DNA of 64,000 bases from contig JAISGN010000012.1 in the NCBI GenBank assembly GCA_031263015.1, positions 124,001 through 188,000 on the forward strand, written 5' to 3'. Source of the stretch: Bacteroidales bacterium. Lineage in GTDB: Bacteria; Bacteroidota; Bacteroidia; Bacteroidales; P3. Numbering within the stretch: the stretch's first letter is position 1; every line of letters starts with the position of its first letter. Position numbers and translations under genes: made by a program. The notes beneath the pieces are model-generated. The model saw only the letters and a program-made list of their open reading frames with translations, made no database searches and was not told where the DNA came from. Of this stretch, positions 61,725-64,000 are shown piece by piece.

Positions 61725-62702
61725 CTACTTAACTATTAATTTTTTTGTGATTTGCTTACCACCTTTGCTGACATTAACAAAATACATTCCCTTTTTGTCA
61801 ATGCTAATTGAAGAACCACTTTGATAGTTGTCTATTGCAAGCACTTCCTGTCCGAGCATATTACAAACTTTCAAAGCAGAACCATTGTCGCAATTTACAG
61901 TAAAATTACCGGTACTTGGGTTTGGATAAATGGCAATATCATTTGTTTTCGCCAGATTGCTTAAAGAGTTGGTAGTGTAATCTATGCTAACGTCATCAAG
62001 CAACAATGAAGGTTCCCCTGTTGATGTAGATGAAATAACAACGGCTATAAATATTGCTTCTGTTGGATTCTCTGTTCCTATTGGCATTATCGGTGCATTA
62101 AATTGCTGATAAGAACCTTGCGTAACAGATTGCGACAAAGACAAATATGGTGCAATTGCCACAACTTGCCTATTGGTATCAGTTCCGGCATAGAACAACC
62201 CGACAATAGCAAACATATCACCGGCACTTGCTTCTGTGTAGTTGATATAACCTGATATACCTGCAACCGTTTGGTCGGCAGGAAGAGCAAGTCCGCCTGT
62301 TAAACAATTCCCTAATGCCATTAATGCGTTTGGATCTAAAGAGCCTGCATTAGATAAAGATGGTATCATTTGTATCAAGGCTAAAATATCAATGTTTCCA
62401 TTGGTAATAAAGCCAGGAACTTTCATTGTATCTAACATAGGTGCAAGCTCCGAAATAAAAGATGATGCAGTTTGGTTGACATCCTTTGGCTGCAATTTAA
62501 CAGCATAGTCCCCTCCATGCGCATCATTTGTTCGGGAAATAGAACCGGGTGCCAATTCATAGTTCATAAATTTTAATCCATTCCAATTTGATGGGGTCGT
62601 ATTATTTGACCAATTTTCAAAACCATTATTTTGAAAATTTTGAGCATTGACAGAGAATATCATTGCAAATGCTCCTAATAAAGTGATAATAACTTTCTTC
62701 AT
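61725..62702 (-). CDS. T9SS cargo protein with N-terminal beta-sandwich and type A sorting domain
   Basis: 325 residues. A signal peptide (M-K-K-V-I-I-T-L-L-G-A-F-A-M-I-F-S-V-N-A) is followed by F-E-N-W...P-S-N-W-N-G, the opening of PCMD-like carbohydrate-binding beta-sandwiches, with V-S-I-D-Y at its end. The last ~75 residues are the type A sorting domain: I-A-I-Y-P-N-P-S-T-G-N-F, V-C-N-M-L-G-Q-E-V, G-M-Y-F-V-N-V and a C-terminal Lys-rich strand. It should be exported by the Sec and type IX systems and attached to the cell surface. It implies a working T9SS, in line with the PorW/SprE-like gene at 30087. The ligand is unknown. Confidence 0.88.
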   Translation of the reverse strand: MKKVIITLLGAFAMIFSVNAQNFQNNGFENWSNNTTPSNWNGLKFMNYELAPGSISRTNDAHGGDYAVKLQPKDVNQTASSFISELAPMLDTMKVPGFITNGNIDILALIQMIPSLSNAGSLDPNALMALGNCLTGGLALPADQTVAGISGYINYTEASAGDMFAIVGLFYAGTDTNRQVVAIAPYLSLSQSVTQGSYQQFNAPIMPIGTENPTEAIFIAVVISSTSTGEPSLLLDDVSIDYTTNSLSNLAKTNDIAIYPNPSTGNFTVNCDNGSALKVCNMLGQEVLAIDNYQSGSSISIDKKGMYFVNVSKGGKQITKKLIVK

Positions 62703-62759
62703 TTTTGTGATTGTTTTAATTATGTTATAACTATTTTTATTGAATTACTTTTTTATGAA

Positions 62760-63803
62760 TTATATATTGATATTAGTTTGCAAAGATAGTAATAATGTTG
62801 CAATATCAGCCTCAGACACTAAAACATTTGTTTGAGGACAGCCTATTTCTTTCAATAATGTAAAGCGATAAGTGCCGAAACGATTCTTTTTATCAAAGCG
62901 TAAATAATCTAAAAGTTGCAAATATTGATTAATTGTACGGCTTACAACAAAATGCTTCTGTATGTAGTTTATTACTTCATCGTATTGAGTATTGGAAAAA
63001 CCAAGAATATTCTTACTAAGCATAGTTTCATAATAAATACCTCTTGCTACTGCTTCTCCGTGTTGAATATCAAAGTTTATAGACATTGCAAAAGCCTCTA
63101 TCGCATGAGCAAAGTTATGTCCGAAGTTTAGAATTTGTCTTTTTTCCGTGTCGTAAAAATCTTCTGATACAATAGCCTCTTTCAATTCAATGCAAGCCTC
63201 CATTAATTTTTCATTCTGTCCTATTTCTAAAGGAGTCATTGTTTTCATTTTATTCCACAAATCTTTGTCAGCGACCAAAGCAAGTTTAATCATTTCAGCT
63301 GCTCCATTTGCAATATTTCTATCATCAAGAGTTTTAAGGAAAGGAAGATAGCAACAAGTATAAAATGGCTTCGTTATTGTTCCTATTTGATTCTTCAAAG
63401 AGTTAAAATTAACCCCATTTTTTCCTCCAATTGCTGCATCAACCATAGCCATTGTTGTAGTTGGCACTTCAATATGACAAATACCACGATAATAAATTGC
63501 CGAAACGAAGCCGCCAATATCACTTACCATACCACCACCTACACTTAAAAAAACAGTAGTTTTATCTGCTCCTATGTCTATTAGATGTCGCAAAATATAA
63601 TCAACCGTATAATTATTTTTACTTTTTTCACCCGGTTCTATTGTTATTATATGTGCAGTCTCCAATGCCTTAATTTTATTTATTAGTATTGGTAAGCAAT
63701 GTTGTTTAGTGTTTTTATCTACCAGAATTACCTTCTTGGCTTCTTTGCATTCGTGTTCAATGATGTATTGCAACGAGATCAAACTGTCATTTAAATATTT
63801 CAT
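62760..63803 (-). CDS. aroB: 3-dehydroquinate synthase
   Basis: 347 residues; NAD- and zinc-dependent second enzyme of the shikimate pathway (DAHP to 3-dehydroquinate). NAD-binding S-V-G-G-G-M-V-S-D-I-G-G-F; V-P-T-T-T-M-A-M-V-D-A-A-I-G-G-K-N-G-V-N; zinc ligands in N-F-G-H-N-F-A-H and I-Q-H-G-E-A-V-A. Complete. It lies 44 nt after the partial gene at the window edge, and no -7 element is seen in between, so the two may be cotranscribed. Confidence 0.96.
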   Translation of the reverse strand: MKYLNDSLISLQYIIEHECKEAKKVILVDKNTKQHCLPILINKIKALETAHIITIEPGEKSKNNYTVDYILRHLIDIGADKTTVFLSVGGGMVSDIGGFVSAIYYRGICHIEVPTTTMAMVDAAIGGKNGVNFNSLKNQIGTITKPFYTCCYLPFLKTLDDRNIANGAAEMIKLALVADKDLWNKMKTMTPLEIGQNEKLMEACIELKEAIVSEDFYDTEKRQILNFGHNFAHAIEAFAMSINFDIQHGEAVARGIYYETMLSKNILGFSNTQYDEVINYIQKHFVVSRTINQYLQLLDYLRFDKKNRFGTYRFTLLKEIGCPQTNVLVSEADIATLLLSLQTNINI

Positions 63804-63847
63804 ATAATCGTTATTTGTTAGTTGTTATTGTAGTCAATATAGTTTAA

Positions 63848-64000
63848 TTAATTACCGTATTTAGATAAGAACAATATTCGCATAAGACGTATTTCCCATT
63901 CTTCATATTCATCTTCCCCAAGCTGCTCAAGAACTTCTTGAACATTATCCGTTTGCATTTGGCGTAAAGCATCTAAAATATCCTGCTGACGATATTGATC
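63848..64000 (-). CDS. C-terminal end of an unidentified protein (cut by window edge)
   Basis: 50 codons and a TAA (63850-63848) are open to the end of the window on the minus strand. The visible end is acidic and helical: Q-D-I-L-D-A-L-R-Q-M-Q, then E-Q-L-G-E-D-E-Y-E-E-W, ending F-L-S-K-Y-G-N. I do not recognise the family. Codon usage and the close spacing to aroB suggest a real gene. Confidence 0.6.
   Translation of the reverse strand, partial: DQYRQQDILDALRQMQTDNVQEVLEQLGEDEYEEWEIRLMRILFLSKYGN

Noticed and set aside
1..64000. tRNA, rRNA, insertion sequences or prophage.
   Set aside because: No T-loop GTTCGANTC-type signatures in a cloverleaf setting, no transposase or integrase reading frames and no phage structural genes were seen by eye; a tRNAscan run would settle the tRNA point.

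Overview
The window is AT-rich chromosomal DNA from a member of the Bacteroidota, most likely an anaerobic Bacteroidales. Three things support this. Promoters have the Bacteroidota -7 form TAnnTTTG (TATCTTTG, TACTTTTG, TAACTTTG and similar) a short way upstream of many genes. Type IX secretion traits are present: a PorW/SprE-like lipoprotein and a C-terminal T9SS sorting domain. Many families are typical of the phylum (DUF2723/GT117, DUF3822, NamZ/DUF1343, LptE, the phosphotransferase-RapZ fusion). KamD/KamE and a methionine gamma-lyase-like enzyme point to amino-acid fermentation.

Layout. 1-5.2 kb: partial Cys/Met PLP enzyme, an XRE regulator behind a repeated operator-like motif, and a DUF2723 membrane protein. 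5.2-6.3 kb: gene-free DNA packed with repeats. 6.3-10.6 kb: a secreted protein usually called asparagine synthetase B, then dnaB and purB transcribed divergently. 10.6-15.9 kb: three tandem paralogous secreted TPR genes, the last fused to a DUF2971-like domain. 16-27.8 kb: ABC exporter, gyrA, TPR protein, ispE, pepD, a large metallopeptidase-like/barrel protein, and an RRM protein. 27.9 kb: rnpB (RNase P RNA). 28.3-39.2 kb: a flippase, the PorW/SprE-like gene, and an accessory run of small lipoproteins mixed with dispersed repeats. One of these lipoprotein genes is broken by a stop codon. 39.4-43.2 kb: M23 peptidase, ribH, fmt, HU and a 2-hydroxyacid dehydrogenase. 43.2-44.0 kb: a gene-free stretch with a large palindrome. 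44-53.2 kb (minus strand): NamZ, rsmD, DUF3822, a membrane-anchored protein, the kinase-RapZ fusion, kamE, kamD and an EnvC-like protein. 53.6-55.9 kb: dnaA and a PLP-binding protein. 55.9-61 kb: a two-gene restriction-modification locus behind a structured RNA leader. 61.2-64 kb: lptE, a T9SS cargo protein, aroB and a partial gene.

The strongest unusual signals are as follows. (1) The R-M locus pairs a 1365-residue GIY-YIG/helicase/methylase protein with a small methyltransferase-like protein. The large chain has the catalytic NPPY but a changed SAM motif I. The small chain has a good motif I but no NPPY. (2) A ~220-nt structured leader precedes that operon and ends in a terminator whose stem competes with the leader's own fold. 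(3) Five tandem units at 5.56-6.08 kb each carry an inverted repeat whose arms change together. (4) A ~250-bp imperfect palindrome at 43.4-43.7 kb has 29-bp perfect inner arms and 22-bp direct repeats in its centre. (5) Several families of short palindromic intergenic repeats are present. No tRNA, rRNA, insertion sequence or CRISPR array was seen.
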